A DNA stretch of 27,145 bases from Bacillota bacterium (GTDB lineage: Bacteria > Bacillota > Desulfotomaculia > Desulfotomaculales > Desulfallaceae), in contig JAEXOR010000035.1 of assembly GCA_023439185.1 (NCBI GenBank), positions 1 to 27,145 on the forward strand, written 5' to 3'. Under the pieces are notes generated by a model, which was given only the letters and a program-made list of their open reading frames with translations, had not been told where the DNA came from and did no database searches. Positions within the stretch are counted from its first letter, which is position 1. Every line of letters begins with the position of its first letter. This document shows, piece after piece, positions 1 to 7,910 of this stretch. Both the position numbers and the translations under genes were made by a program.

Positions 1-18
1 CAACCAGGAGGTTTAGAT

Positions 19-240
19 GTGGAGTTACAAGAGAGCGTAAGAATCATCCAGGCTGGAATGGCTTGGGCAAATTGGACTGACGAACAAAAGCAAGCAATGC
101 TAATTGCCATGGAAGCAATAAATAAACAAATACCTCAGAAGGTCATTAAGGGTAGAGAATCAAGCCAACAATGCCCTAAATGTGGCTCATTGGTCAATGG
201 ACAGTATTGTAAAAGTTGTGGTCAAAAATTAAGCTATTAA
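19..240 (+). CDS. Small zinc-ribbon protein
   Basis: A 73-residue protein starting at GTG, with a perfect AGGAGG at 6-11 placed 7 bases upstream. The C-terminal third holds two CxxC knuckles (C52/C55 and C64/C67, with CPKCG and CKSCG), the usual short zinc ribbon. The N-terminal 45 residues look helical and resemble nothing I recognise. It is the first of a run of small same-strand genes of the kind found in phages and plasmids. Role unknown; zinc binding is inferred from the cysteine spacing. Confidence 0.75.
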   Translation: MELQESVRIIQAGMAWANWTDEQKQAMLIAMEAINKQIPQKVIKGRESSQQCPKCGSLVNGQYCKSCGQKLSY

Positions 241-285
241 TTTCGCATTCCAGATAATGATGTCAAAAATCAGGGGGGTGAGGTT

Positions 286-1110
286 TTGAAGATAGCGCGG
301 GTATTTCCGAGGGTGACGAACGCAACTCCCCGGGATGAATATACTTTCTTCGACGGGCCAGGGCTGTTTCTCCCACCTATTGACGAAATTCATATATCGG
401 TTGTCTTTACCTATGACATCGAACAGGTTGAATATTTAGCAAAACAATGGGAACATATAGCTCCCGTTAAAATTGGAGGACCGGCTTTTAATGAGCCTGG
501 CGGTGATTTTATTCCAGGAATGTATTTGAAGCCTGGGTATGTTATTACATCCAGGGGATGTCCAAATAATTGCTGGTTTTGCAGTGTCTGGCGGCGTGAG
601 GGCCGCGAAGTACGGGAATTACCAGTAACCGAAGGGAATAATGTGCTTGACGACAATTTACTTGCTTGCTCGGACGGCCACACCCGGGAAGTGTTTAAAA
701 TGTTAAAAAGACAGAAGTATGGCAGACCGATGCTAACCGGCGGTCTGGAAGCTAAGCGGTTAAAGGATTGGCATGTAGAGATGCTGCGCAAGTTGCGGCC
801 GAAGGAAATGTTTTTCGCTTATGATACACCTGATGATTACGAACCGCTGGTGGCAGCCGGAAAGAAACTCCTTTCTGCAGGGTTCACAGTAACGTCACAG
901 GTTTTGCGCTGCTATGTTCTGATCGGCTATCCTGGCGATACCTTCGACAAGGCAGAAGCACGCTTGACACAGACTATCAAAGCCGGATTCTTACCCATGG
1001 CTATGTTGTATCGGGACAAAAAAGGAGAAAGGGATTTGGAGTGGGCAAGATTCCAACAGTTTTGGGCCAGGCCAGCGACGGTAAACTTGAAAATAAAGCA
1101 GTTGGCCTGA
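286..1110 (+). CDS. Radical SAM protein
   Basis: A 274-residue protein starting at TTG with a strong GGGGGGTGAGG site just upstream. The radical SAM signature CxxxCxxC is present (C92, C96, C99, in the context RGCPNNCWFC), which binds the 4Fe-4S cluster that cleaves S-adenosylmethionine. The ~90 residues before it resemble the N-terminal part of B12-binding-type radical SAM enzymes, but no cobalamin-binding DxHxxG motif is seen, so cobalamin use is not supported. Later stretches (TGGLEAKRL near residue 150, YVLIGYPGDT near 210) fit the barrel strands of such enzymes. At 274 residues it is short for the superfamily. Phages and plasmids carry similar stand-alone radical SAM genes of unknown substrate, and no neighbour suggests one here. 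Confidence 0.85.
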   Translation: MKIARVFPRVTNATPRDEYTFFDGPGLFLPPIDEIHISVVFTYDIEQVEYLAKQWEHIAPVKIGGPAFNEPGGDFIPGMYLKPGYVITSRGCPNNCWFCSVWRREGREVRELPVTEGNNVLDDNLLACSDGHTREVFKMLKRQKYGRPMLTGGLEAKRLKDWHVEMLRKLRPKEMFFAYDTPDDYEPLVAAGKKLLSAGFTVTSQVLRCYVLIGYPGDTFDKAEARLTQTIKAGFLPMAMLYRDKKGERDLEWARFQQFWARPATVNLKIKQLA

Positions 1111-1154
1111 TGCACAGTCAGATAGAAAGTGAAGCATCGGGGGGTGACTAAAGG

Positions 1155-1385
1155 ATGGAAGATGGTTGGATCAAAGTATCTGATATTAGCCCTAACACCG
1201 ATATTTTTTTAGCCTATGATGCTGCTGCCGATCATATTTGCATAGGTCGCAAGGCCTGGCTGTATCGCAACCCCGAGGGGATTTTGAGGATGCCGGCCCG
1301 GCACGGAGTAGGCATGGAAGTTACGCACTGGATGCCGCTACTTAAGCGTCCGCAAGATAATTTTGGCTCTGTCGCAAGGGGTTGA
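1155..1385 (+). CDS. DUF551-like small protein
   Basis: A 76-residue protein with ATG start and GGGGGTGA 8 bases upstream. The beginning (GWIKVSDISPNTD) and end (VTHWMPLLKRPQ) match the layout of DUF551, a small phage and prophage family that opens with W-hydrophobic-P and ends in a THWMPLPEPP-like motif. Function of that family is unknown. Its presence supports a phage- or plasmid-derived origin for this end of the window. Family assignment is from motif memory. Confidence 0.6.
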   Translation: MEDGWIKVSDISPNTDIFLAYDAAADHICIGRKAWLYRNPEGILRMPARHGVGMEVTHWMPLLKRPQDNFGSVARG

Positions 1386-1527
1386 AGATATAGCCGGTAG
1401 TTGGTTGGTGCAGGGTGGCCGTAATCCCAATGTAATAGCCGGGGCCGCTATGAGGGGGCGGGGCATAGCCGGAGCCAAAATATTTCATAGTTCAGATAAA
1501 GAAAGGAGATTATTGGAGGATGAATAA
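1363..1527 (+). CDS. Possible small overlapping ORF
   Basis: A reading frame different from the DUF551-like gene stays open from about 1312 to a TAA at 1525-1527. It would encode about 54 residues from TTG 1363, with a Gly/Ala-rich middle and a charged end (SSDKERRLLEDE). Its stop overlaps the start of the MazG-like gene, as coupled genes often do. There is no clear ribosome-binding site for any of its possible starts (TTG 1363, GTG 1408, ATG 1450), and I recognise no family. It could be a remnant of a longer gene or chance. Confidence 0.2.
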   Translation: MALSQGVEDIAGSWLVQGGRNPNVIAGAAMRGRGIAGAKIFHSSDKERRLLEDE

Positions 1528-1807
1528 AACCGAACATTTATTAAGTTGCTTGGCGGAGGAATGTGCCGAAATACAGCAGGCAGTATGTAAAGCTCTAAGA
1601 TTCGGCCTTAACGATGGACATCCAGAAAAGACCACAACCAATGCTCAAGATATCGCTAAAGAATGCGCCGACATCGTTGCAGTTATCGAACTACTTGAAG
1701 ACAATGGGATTATCCCCAAAGTAGGTACCCTGCCGGCGCTCGAACAAAAGAAATGTCAAATACTGCACTATATGGCGTATGCCCAGGAGCAAGGAACACT
1801 GGTTTAG
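1520..1807 (+). CDS. MazG-like nucleotide pyrophosphohydrolase
   Basis: A 95-residue all-helical protein with ATG start behind GGAGG. It carries the EExxE...ExxD metal-binding signature of the all-alpha NTP pyrophosphohydrolases (E13, E14, E17 and E48, D51; context AEECAEIQQA and AKECADIVAV). Family members hydrolyse (d)NTPs to NMP and pyrophosphate and act in nucleotide-pool cleaning. Phage versions of this size with the same KALRFG stretch are common. The length suits a single-domain phage-type MazG-like protein rather than full two-domain MazG. Confidence 0.75.
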   Translation: MNKTEHLLSCLAEECAEIQQAVCKALRFGLNDGHPEKTTTNAQDIAKECADIVAVIELLEDNGIIPKVGTLPALEQKKCQILHYMAYAQEQGTLV

Positions 1808-1870
1808 CTGCGTAGTTCAACCAAAACCACACTTTGTTAATAATACTAAAAACGCAGAGGAGTGTTTTTT

Positions 1871-2383
1871 ATGATAATAAATAATGTCAATGAATTAACA
1901 GCAGAAGGAATGGACCAATTATTTAACCCATTTCATGGTATTGAATTTATCTACAGATATGGGCTCATATTTCTGGATTTAGCACATTTAAAGTCTTTTG
2001 AAGAACTAACCCCCGGCAAACTTCGCGTAGATATTGAATGGGTGCCGACCGTGTATATGCTCACAATGACGCATGAAATGCGAAAAAAGACAGTGCATTA
2101 TCTTAGTCCAAAGAAACGCGATATTGATTGGTACGGTATTTTATCTAACGATTTCAGCTCAGGGTACATTGCTGCCATTTATTGGGCCTTTGGCCTATGG
2201 GGTGGCTGCAGTTGGGGTGGCTGGCGGGATGATAATGGTAAGGAGATCCCTAAGGTAGACACCATATCCAGTGCCTTTTCGATGGACTTTAAATTAATAT
2301 TTATTGCGCTGGTTGCCCAGGCATATAGGTGGGGGCTACAAGGTCAAATTCCTGCTCTTGCTAAAGTTCTTACCGAAAAGTAG
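1871..2383 (+). CDS. Hypothetical protein, Trp/Gly-rich segment
   Basis: About 170 residues. I chose ATG 1871 because AGAGGAG sits 8 bases upstream; an upstream GTG at 1862 overlaps that site. No family is recognised. The middle contains an aromatic stretch (AIYWAFGLWGGCSWGGWRDD) and the C-terminus a hydrophobic helix followed by a basic end. There is no signal peptide or clear multi-pass membrane pattern. It ends an AT-richer small-gene block and is separated from the ParB-type gene by about 200 bases. Confidence 0.6.
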   Translation: MIINNVNELTAEGMDQLFNPFHGIEFIYRYGLIFLDLAHLKSFEELTPGKLRVDIEWVPTVYMLTMTHEMRKKTVHYLSPKKRDIDWYGILSNDFSSGYIAAIYWAFGLWGGCSWGGWRDDNGKEIPKVDTISSAFSMDFKLIFIALVAQAYRWGLQGQIPALAKVLTEK

Positions 2384-2583
2384 GTTAAAAAAATGTCTGA
2401 ATTTCTGTCTGAATTTCAAAAGTAAAAAGAAATAGAGAAACATTACTAAACTATTGCTTTAGGTGGCCGCCGCAGGAGACCGGCGGGCGGAAGCGGAGGT
2501 TCGGAGCCAACTGGTGGGAACGGGCGCTGCTCCAGCCGGAACCTCGGGTTTGCTCAAGTCCGGAAAAGAGAGGAGTGTTGAGT
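2384..2583 (+). other. Intergenic region with GC-rich imperfect hairpin
   Basis: The first ~75 bases are AT-rich, with a short direct repeat of TCTGAATTTC. From 2461 the composition turns sharply GC-rich. GAGGTTC (2496-2502) can pair with GAACCTC (2539-2545), and just inside it GGAGC (2503-2507) with GCTCC (2529-2533), leaving a 5-base bulge. This is a candidate leader RNA fold upstream of the ParB-type gene. No known riboswitch or RNA family is recognised, and pairing was judged by eye. Confidence 0.3.
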
Positions 2584-4968
2584 GTGTCGGAAGAACTGCG
2601 GGGGCACGACTGTTTCGTGAAACTCAGGCCCAGCCAGATCGTTGTGATGAGCAATGTCAGAAAACATTTCAGCGAAGCGAAACTGCATGAGCTGGCCGAT
2701 AGCATCAGAGAAAACGGGATTATTGAGCCGCTGATCGTCAGGGCTAACAGCCTAGAGGTTGCACCCGATCTCCAAAACGATTGTTTTGACCTGATTGCCG
2801 GCGAACGCCGGCTGCGGGCGGCGAAACTGGTCAGGTTGGAAAAGGTGCCGGCGCGAATTATGTTTATTGACAAGAAGCAGGCCACCAAGCTGCAGCTACT
2901 TGAGAACGTCCAGCGAGAAGACCTGAACCCCATTGAGGAAGCGCACGCGTACCGGATGCTCTTGAACGAGCACACCTACACGCAGGAGGCCCTGGGCGCT
3001 GAACTGGGCATTAGTCAAAGCCATATAGCTAACCGGCTTCGGCTATTGGAGCTGCCGGATTCTGTACAGCAAAATATTTCACATGGAATAATCGGTCCCG
3101 GGCATGCCAAAGAACTACTGGCCTGCAAGAAAGCGGCTCCGGCGGTTATTGAAAAGGTTGCCCAGAAAGCCGCGGATGAAGGCTTGACTGTCCGGCAGGT
3201 GACTGCGGAGGTGGCCCGGGAGTTGTGGAATTCCTCCCGTCCACTCACCGCATCCGGATGGTTTAGCGATCCGAAGTTTGATACAACCGGGTGCCAGAAG
3301 TGCAAGAAGAGAACCATGCTAAAGCTGCCATATCAGGATGGGGAGCAATTACGTTGCCTGGATTCTGACTGCTGGTATACCAAGCAGCAAGACAGTGAAC
3401 TCCAGTCCGTGGAGGGGAAGGAGACTGAACTGCAGCAGAAGTACCCGAGCGCAGTTATTGTAAATGAATTGGACCGCAGTACCTATGTAATTATGCACAG
3501 GTGGGATGAGGGTCTTATTAACCGGTGTACTGATAAAGGGTGCGAGTATTTCCAACAGGCCCGGCAACGCGGCGGCGAAAATATTTTTTATATCTGCCAG
3601 AGCCCGGAAGAGTACCAAAATTGCCACGGTCTGTATAAACAGGCCGAGGCAAAGGAACGCGAGAAAAAAGATGCCCAGACGCGGGAAGAGCTCAGGCAGC
3701 TGGTAGCCGGGAAAATTGGAGTCGGTGGCTGTGACGAAGGCGCCCTGGTGATGTTCAACCACCGTAAGATTATTTACCTGGCAGGGGTTATTCTGCAAAC
3801 CTGTGACGCCTTCGGTATAAACGGTGTTATTGATTACCTCCACGAAGTCACCGGTCGAAACCTGGAGGAATTAGACTCTGATGAATTACTCCGTGGCGAT
3901 TGGCCGAAGTTGCTCCGGATCCTTGACGAGCTGACTGACGAAAAGTTGATCCAGATTATGTTGGAGTGGCCGGCCCTGGCCCTGGGGTTTGATACCCAGG
4001 CAGTGGAGTGGTTTTTCAAAGGGCAGGCAAGTAAAACGATATCCGGAAATGTCGATTGGATTTTAAGCAATTCCGTCGGCGATATAAACTATAACACTGC
4101 TATTCCCAAGTTGACGGATGAGGAATTATTGTATTGCATTGAAAATGAGAAAAGGAGCAGCGGGTTACGGAAGCTTCAGGCCGAGGCCCGGCGGCGTGGA
4201 CTTCAGACGCCGGCACAAGAAGCCGGTCATGAAGAAGATGAACCACTATTTGACGTCAACACCTGCCGCGTTTGTGGTTGCACCGATGATAATGCTTGTC
4301 TGGGCGGCTGCTGGTGGGTGGAGCCGGATTTGTGCAGCAGGTGCGCGGAGGTGGACACCCAGGAGACCGTACCTGATCCGGTTCATGCGCTTATGGGGCG
4401 ACGCATTAAGACCATTGACGCCGGCGCCGGGGTGATTATTAACGTGATTGGTCCCAATGATGATGGATATTACACCATTAATTACAAAGAGCCTCATAGC
4501 AAAAAGAAAAACTTTAGTATTATTCACGGTATTACACTTGAAGACGGTATACTGATGCGTTATGGAGCGCCGGCGGCAACTTTGGAAAACGAAGACGATG
4601 TATCGGCATGCGAGCTTGAAGAGACCGCCGGGGGGGTGCTGTGCGGTGCGGACGGGCGGCCGTTGCTGGATGAGTATTGCAGAGAGTGTCCACAACCGGC
4701 GGTTAATCCCGATGGTTGCGCAGTATGCAAAAAAGTTCAGCTACGGTCCTACCTGGATGAAAAGGGACAGGAGATATTTGTTTCCGCTAGTTCGGGCGGC
4801 GAAACCTTCGGTTCATTTCGCCGGAGCCCTTCCGGAGGCCTTCACCGCGTGAAAACTCCGGCCATGCCCATGGTGGATACCAGGGAAGAAGCGCAGGCCA
4901 ACCTGGACGCTTGGGCGAAGAAGAGGGACCTGCAGTCGGTGGAGAGTAACGGCCAACGAAGTGCGTGA
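2584..4968 (+). CDS. ParB/Spo0J-type DNA-binding protein with long Cys-rich C-terminus
   Basis: About 794 residues. GAGAGGAG at 2567-2575 favours GTG 2584; an upstream GTG at 2575 overlaps that site. Residues 15-115 form a ParB N-terminal domain: NVRKHF, SIRENGIIEPLIVR, the CTP/DNA-contacting GERRLRA (73-79), and ENVQREDLNPIEEA. A helix-turn-helix follows (EALGAELGISQSHIANRLRL, about 135-155). The remaining ~570 residues are not normal ParB. They contain several Cys clusters (CQKC...CLDSDC near 240-265; CRVCGC...CLGGC...CSRC near 560-590; CGADG...CRECP...CAVC near 680-715) that look like zinc modules. Classical ParB is about 280-300 residues. No ParA is adjacent, so partition, transcription control or replication of the element are all possible. 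The next gene follows within 28 bases. Confidence 0.85.
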   Translation: MSEELRGHDCFVKLRPSQIVVMSNVRKHFSEAKLHELADSIRENGIIEPLIVRANSLEVAPDLQNDCFDLIAGERRLRAAKLVRLEKVPARIMFIDKKQATKLQLLENVQREDLNPIEEAHAYRMLLNEHTYTQEALGAELGISQSHIANRLRLLELPDSVQQNISHGIIGPGHAKELLACKKAAPAVIEKVAQKAADEGLTVRQVTAEVARELWNSSRPLTASGWFSDPKFDTTGCQKCKKRTMLKLPYQDGEQLRCLDSDCWYTKQQDSELQSVEGKETELQQKYPSAVIVNELDRSTYVIMHRWDEGLINRCTDKGCEYFQQARQRGGENIFYICQSPEEYQNCHGLYKQAEAKEREKKDAQTREELRQLVAGKIGVGGCDEGALVMFNHRKIIYLAGVILQTCDAFGINGVIDYLHEVTGRNLEELDSDELLRGDWPKLLRILDELTDEKLIQIMLEWPALALGFDTQAVEWFFKGQASKTISGNVDWILSNSVGDINYNTAIPKLTDEELLYCIENEKRSSGLRKLQAEARRRGLQTPAQEAGHEEDEPLFDVNTCRVCGCTDDNACLGGCWWVEPDLCSRCAEVDTQETVPDPVHALMGRRIKTIDAGAGVIINVIGPNDDGYYTINYKEPHSKKKNFSIIHGITLEDGILMRYGAPAATLENEDDVSACELEETAGGVLCGADGRPLLDEYCRECPQPAVNPDGCAVCKKVQLRSYLDEKGQEIFVSASSGGETFGSFRRSPSGGLHRVKTPAMPMVDTREEAQANLDAWAKKRDLQSVESNGQRSA

Positions 4969-4996
4969 TAACTTGAAAAGAAAGGAGGTTTTGGGG

Positions 4997-6421
4997 TTGA
5001 ACCGGTTTGACGCGTGTTCAAGGTGGGATGAATGCTCAAAAGTAATGCAATGTGTTCATCCTGGTGCCGACAACATCCCCGCCCAGGAGTGGGAGAAAGC
5101 CTGTACAACGGCTTATAACTATAAGAAAGGCATCAACCATTTAGCAGTCGATAAAAACGCTAAAATAAGCCAAAATTTTAAGCCAGAGTATGATAATTTT
5201 TCTGCCCAACAACGAACTAATAAAAAAACGGGCAGATTTTTTATTGACGAAGAAAAACCCTCGAAGCTGCTAATTATTGACGGTAATTCAGTTATCAACA
5301 AAGCTTTCTATGGTACTCCGGAACTAAATGCGCCGGATGGCAGACCCACGAATGGAATATATGGCTCGCTGAAAACAATTATTGCCGCTGTAACGGCAAG
5401 GGGGCCCAATCATTTACTGGTGGCCATGGATCACCCCGGGAAAACGTTTCGGCACGTTCTTTACCCGAAATACAAAGCCGGCCGGCTGGCTACTCCCGAT
5501 GACTTGGCCTTACAATTAACCCTGATGCGTGAGGTTTTTAATAAAATAGGCATTACTTACATTGAAAAAGAAGGTTACGAAGCCGACGATATTATCGGCA
5601 CCGCGGCAGAGGTAGCAGTCAAAAACAACTTTCTGGTGGAGATTCTGACCAGCGACAAAGACTGCCTGCAGTTGGTCAGCGATAAAACAACGGTACTTTT
5701 GCATAACAAAGGCCGGTTTATAGAATGTACCCCCCACACAACTACCCTGGTGGCGGGGTACTATCATTATTGGACGGTAGACATCAAGGCCCTTGCCGGC
5801 GACCCGTCCGATTCCATACCAGGGGCGTCGCGGATTGGCAAAAAAACAGCCTTATCCCTATTAAGAGAATACGGTTCCCTGAAAAAAGTATTAGCTGAAG
5901 CACATAATATTCCCGGGAAGATTGGTGCGAATATCCGCAATAACAGAGAGGTGATATCCCTTTCAGAAAAACTTGCAACCATTGATACAGCGGTTCCATT
6001 GGAGGTTACTCTTAAAGCTTTAGCGCTTCCCATTGGCGGTAACAGGTCGTATATGAGCGCTGCGAAGTACTTGAAACAATTAGGGATTCGAGTTCTCAAG
6101 CTTGAAACACTGTTTGATCTGACAAAGAGTGAACAAGCCGTACAAAAATTCAGCCCTCCAGTAGCAAGAATAGAAATAAAAATTCCCGGGAGCAAAATAC
6201 TGTGCGGTGTTTGCCAAACCATTCCGTTAAAAAGCGCGAACTGTGCGGAATATATTGAGCTGGATGATAACGGGAGGTTATGTTTCGGGGCAAGGAAATT
6301 CTTTGCCTGCGAACAATGCGGCAAGCTTCTTCACCCAAATTTCTATCTCAGGATACCGGACAAAGCATCTAAACCTGGCAAGGTGCATAAGGAAACTATC
6401 AAAAATGCGCTGTTTAAGTAA
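4997..6421 (+). CDS. 5'-3' exonuclease (PolA-N/FEN type) with added Cys modules
   Basis: About 474 residues from TTG 4997, 8 bases after AGGAGG (4983-4988); an in-frame GTG at 4961 lies inside the preceding gene. The core (about residues 90-340) is a T5/PolA-type 5'-nuclease: LLIIDGNS, YEADDIIGT and LTSDKD metal-site acidics, then the H3TH motif GDPSDSIPGASRIGKKTA. Such enzymes trim 5' flaps and RNA primers. No polymerase domain follows, so it acts as a stand-alone nuclease. Two additions are unusual: an N-terminal Cys-rich block (CSRWDECSKVMQC, with a later Cys) and a C-terminal zinc-ribbon-like pair (CGVC...CEQC, near 405-450). It probably shares a transcript with the ParB-type gene, ending at the terminator just downstream. 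Confidence 0.85.
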   Translation: MNRFDACSRWDECSKVMQCVHPGADNIPAQEWEKACTTAYNYKKGINHLAVDKNAKISQNFKPEYDNFSAQQRTNKKTGRFFIDEEKPSKLLIIDGNSVINKAFYGTPELNAPDGRPTNGIYGSLKTIIAAVTARGPNHLLVAMDHPGKTFRHVLYPKYKAGRLATPDDLALQLTLMREVFNKIGITYIEKEGYEADDIIGTAAEVAVKNNFLVEILTSDKDCLQLVSDKTTVLLHNKGRFIECTPHTTTLVAGYYHYWTVDIKALAGDPSDSIPGASRIGKKTALSLLREYGSLKKVLAEAHNIPGKIGANIRNNREVISLSEKLATIDTAVPLEVTLKALALPIGGNRSYMSAAKYLKQLGIRVLKLETLFDLTKSEQAVQKFSPPVARIEIKIPGSKILCGVCQTIPLKSANCAEYIELDDNGRLCFGARKFFACEQCGKLLHPNFYLRIPDKASKPGKVHKETIKNALFK

Positions 6422-6426
6422 CAATG

Positions 6427-6455
6427 CCCCGTAAGCCTAATAGCACGGGGTTTTT
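6427..6455 (+). terminator. Rho-independent terminator
   Basis: CCCCGT (6427-6432) pairs with ACGGGG (6445-6450), followed directly by TTTTT. It lies 6 bases after the exonuclease stop codon and separates the ParB/exonuclease pair from the PH-domain gene. Confidence 0.75.
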
Positions 6456-6484
6456 ATACGTTCATAAAGAGAGGAGGGCCCGAA

Positions 6485-6883
6485 ATGTCTTTTAGATTTG
6501 GTTCTTCAAAAGAGGCGGCCTCTTCAAAAGAAGAAGCACCAAAAATATGGATCGACCGGGCGCGGTGGGCGGGGGTGCCCATTTTCACCATGTATACGCT
6601 GACCTCAGAGAGGATTTATGTCAAAACGGGGATCTTTAACTTGCGCGAAGAGGAACTGTTGTTATACAGGGTTCTGGATATCACGCTGAGACAGAGCTTG
6701 TTGGAACGCATATTGGGACTCGGCACGGTTCTGATATATGCAGTGGACGCCACAGATCCGGTTCTGGCTCTCAATAGCATAAAAAATCCCCGAAACGTCC
6801 GTCAAATAATAAGCGAGTTGGTTGAAAGCCGCCGGCGTGAGTCCGGGATCAGAGGTAAAGAAATGTTCGGCGCCACGGTGTAA
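6485..6883 (+). CDS. PH-domain (bPH2/YdbT-like) protein
   Basis: A 132-residue protein with ATG start and AGGAGG just upstream. The central part (residues ~30-115) matches the bacterial PH domain pattern: YTLTSERIYVKTG, then EEELLLYRVLDITLRQSLLERILGLGTV, then DPVLALNSIKNPRNV and a helical end. In the membrane-anchored members of the family this domain follows two transmembrane helices. None are present here, so the protein is probably soluble and binds a partner or the membrane surface. First gene after a terminator, so a promoter should lie in 6456-6470, but I see no convincing one. Confidence 0.8.
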   Translation: MSFRFGSSKEAASSKEEAPKIWIDRARWAGVPIFTMYTLTSERIYVKTGIFNLREEELLLYRVLDITLRQSLLERILGLGTVLIYAVDATDPVLALNSIKNPRNVRQIISELVESRRRESGIRGKEMFGATV

Positions 6884-6923
6884 ATGAGTTTAAATAATTT
6901 AATTAATAGGGAAGTGAGTTCAA

Positions 6924-7442
6924 GTGCTGTATCCCACGCATATTGCGGCCGGCGCCGTGGCCGGGGCGCTGGTGGTCAAACTGACCGCAGCTCCGGTAAA
7001 AATGTGGCCGGTAATGATTGTTGCCGCGTCTGTGGCAGCCCTGCTGCCGGACTTGGATAAAAAAGGCTCAAAAGCGACCCGGGCCGTACCCGGGTCGGGA
7101 ACGGTCATAGGGGCCGTTGCGTCACACAGGGGCTTCATGCACAGCCTGGCGGCAATTTTTTTAATATCCATAGGGTTAGCTTTATTACCTGTCATACCCC
7201 GCGAATTATGCTTTGCCATGGTGGCGGGAGTTATCAGCCATCCTTTAGTCGATACCATTAACCCTCGAGGGGTCCAATGGCTATGGCCTTTAAAAATAAA
7301 ATTCTCGCTGGCCAGGATTTTGCCCTGGCCATTTACTTTTAGCACGGGGTCGCGTATTGAAACGTTGGTCCTTCAGCCGGCTTTATGGATTGCTGCCGTC
7401 TGGCTTCTGGCCGGTAACAAATTCACGGCAATAATTTCATAA
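6924..7442 (+). CDS. DUF457/YdjM-type membrane metal-dependent hydrolase
   Basis: A 172-residue integral membrane protein with a GTG start. The family hallmarks are visible: a start of YPTHIAAGA, LLPDLDKKGS near residue 40, the HRGFMHSL motif near 70, and a later SHPLVDTINPRG. The conserved His and Asp residues are thought to bind metal in the LexA-induced YdjM / phospholipase-C-like group. Around four hydrophobic segments can be seen. It sits immediately before the VirB2-like gene, but a link to secretion is not evident. True substrate unknown. Confidence 0.85.
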   Translation: MLYPTHIAAGAVAGALVVKLTAAPVKMWPVMIVAASVAALLPDLDKKGSKATRAVPGSGTVIGAVASHRGFMHSLAAIFLISIGLALLPVIPRELCFAMVAGVISHPLVDTINPRGVQWLWPLKIKFSLARILPWPFTFSTGSRIETLVLQPALWIAAVWLLAGNKFTAIIS

Positions 7443-7474
7443 AACCATGATGAAAAGAAAGGGTGTGTGTTAAT

Positions 7475-7888
7475 TTGAAAATCACCAAAAATCACGTTTG
7501 TTTAGCGTTGTTAATTATTTTTGCTCTGTTAACTTTAGCAATGCCGGCATTTGCGGCAAGCGACTTCGAGCTTCCAGACCCCGACATCTTTAAACCGGAC
7601 CTGCAGAAATCAGGTGAATCGGCAAAGGGTTTTATAGCCGCGATAAATGTTGTTATCGGTCTGATTTCTGTGATTTTCTTGGCATATGCCGCCGCGATGC
7701 TGGCCTGGGACATGAAAGACCTGATATCCGGCAAGAAAGATTTGAAGTCTCAGCAAGGTCGTTTTCTTGCTATTGGTGTAGCCGTTCTTGTTCTTTTGCT
7801 GGCCTTGACCGGTATGTGGTACGTCCTTCTCTTGGCCGTCTGGGATAAAATCTTTGTTCCCATCATTAATGCCGTTTCGGGGAGATAG
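7475..7888 (+). CDS. Small VirB2/TrbC-like membrane protein
   Basis: About 137 residues. I prefer TTG 7475 because GAAAGGGTG lies about 10 bases upstream; GTG 7463 would overlap that site. A signal peptide with an AxA site (ending PAFAAS, residue ~27) is followed by a short acidic segment and two transmembrane helices split by a basic loop (SGKKDLKSQQGR). That is the architecture of VirB2/TrbC-type pilin subunits. There is no diagnostic sequence motif, so the assignment rests on topology, size and position directly before a VirB6-like gene and a PrgI-type fusion. Confidence 0.55.
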   Translation: MKITKNHVCLALLIIFALLTLAMPAFAASDFELPDPDIFKPDLQKSGESAKGFIAAINVVIGLISVIFLAYAAAMLAWDMKDLISGKKDLKSQQGRFLAIGVAVLVLLLALTGMWYVLLLAVWDKIFVPIINAVSGR

Positions 7889-7910
7889 CCGGCGGAAGGG
7901 GTGAGCTAAA

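Noticed and set aside
2451..2975. Minus-strand frame of 174 codons
   Set aside because: Antisense to the conserved ParB domain and the leader; no family resemblance.
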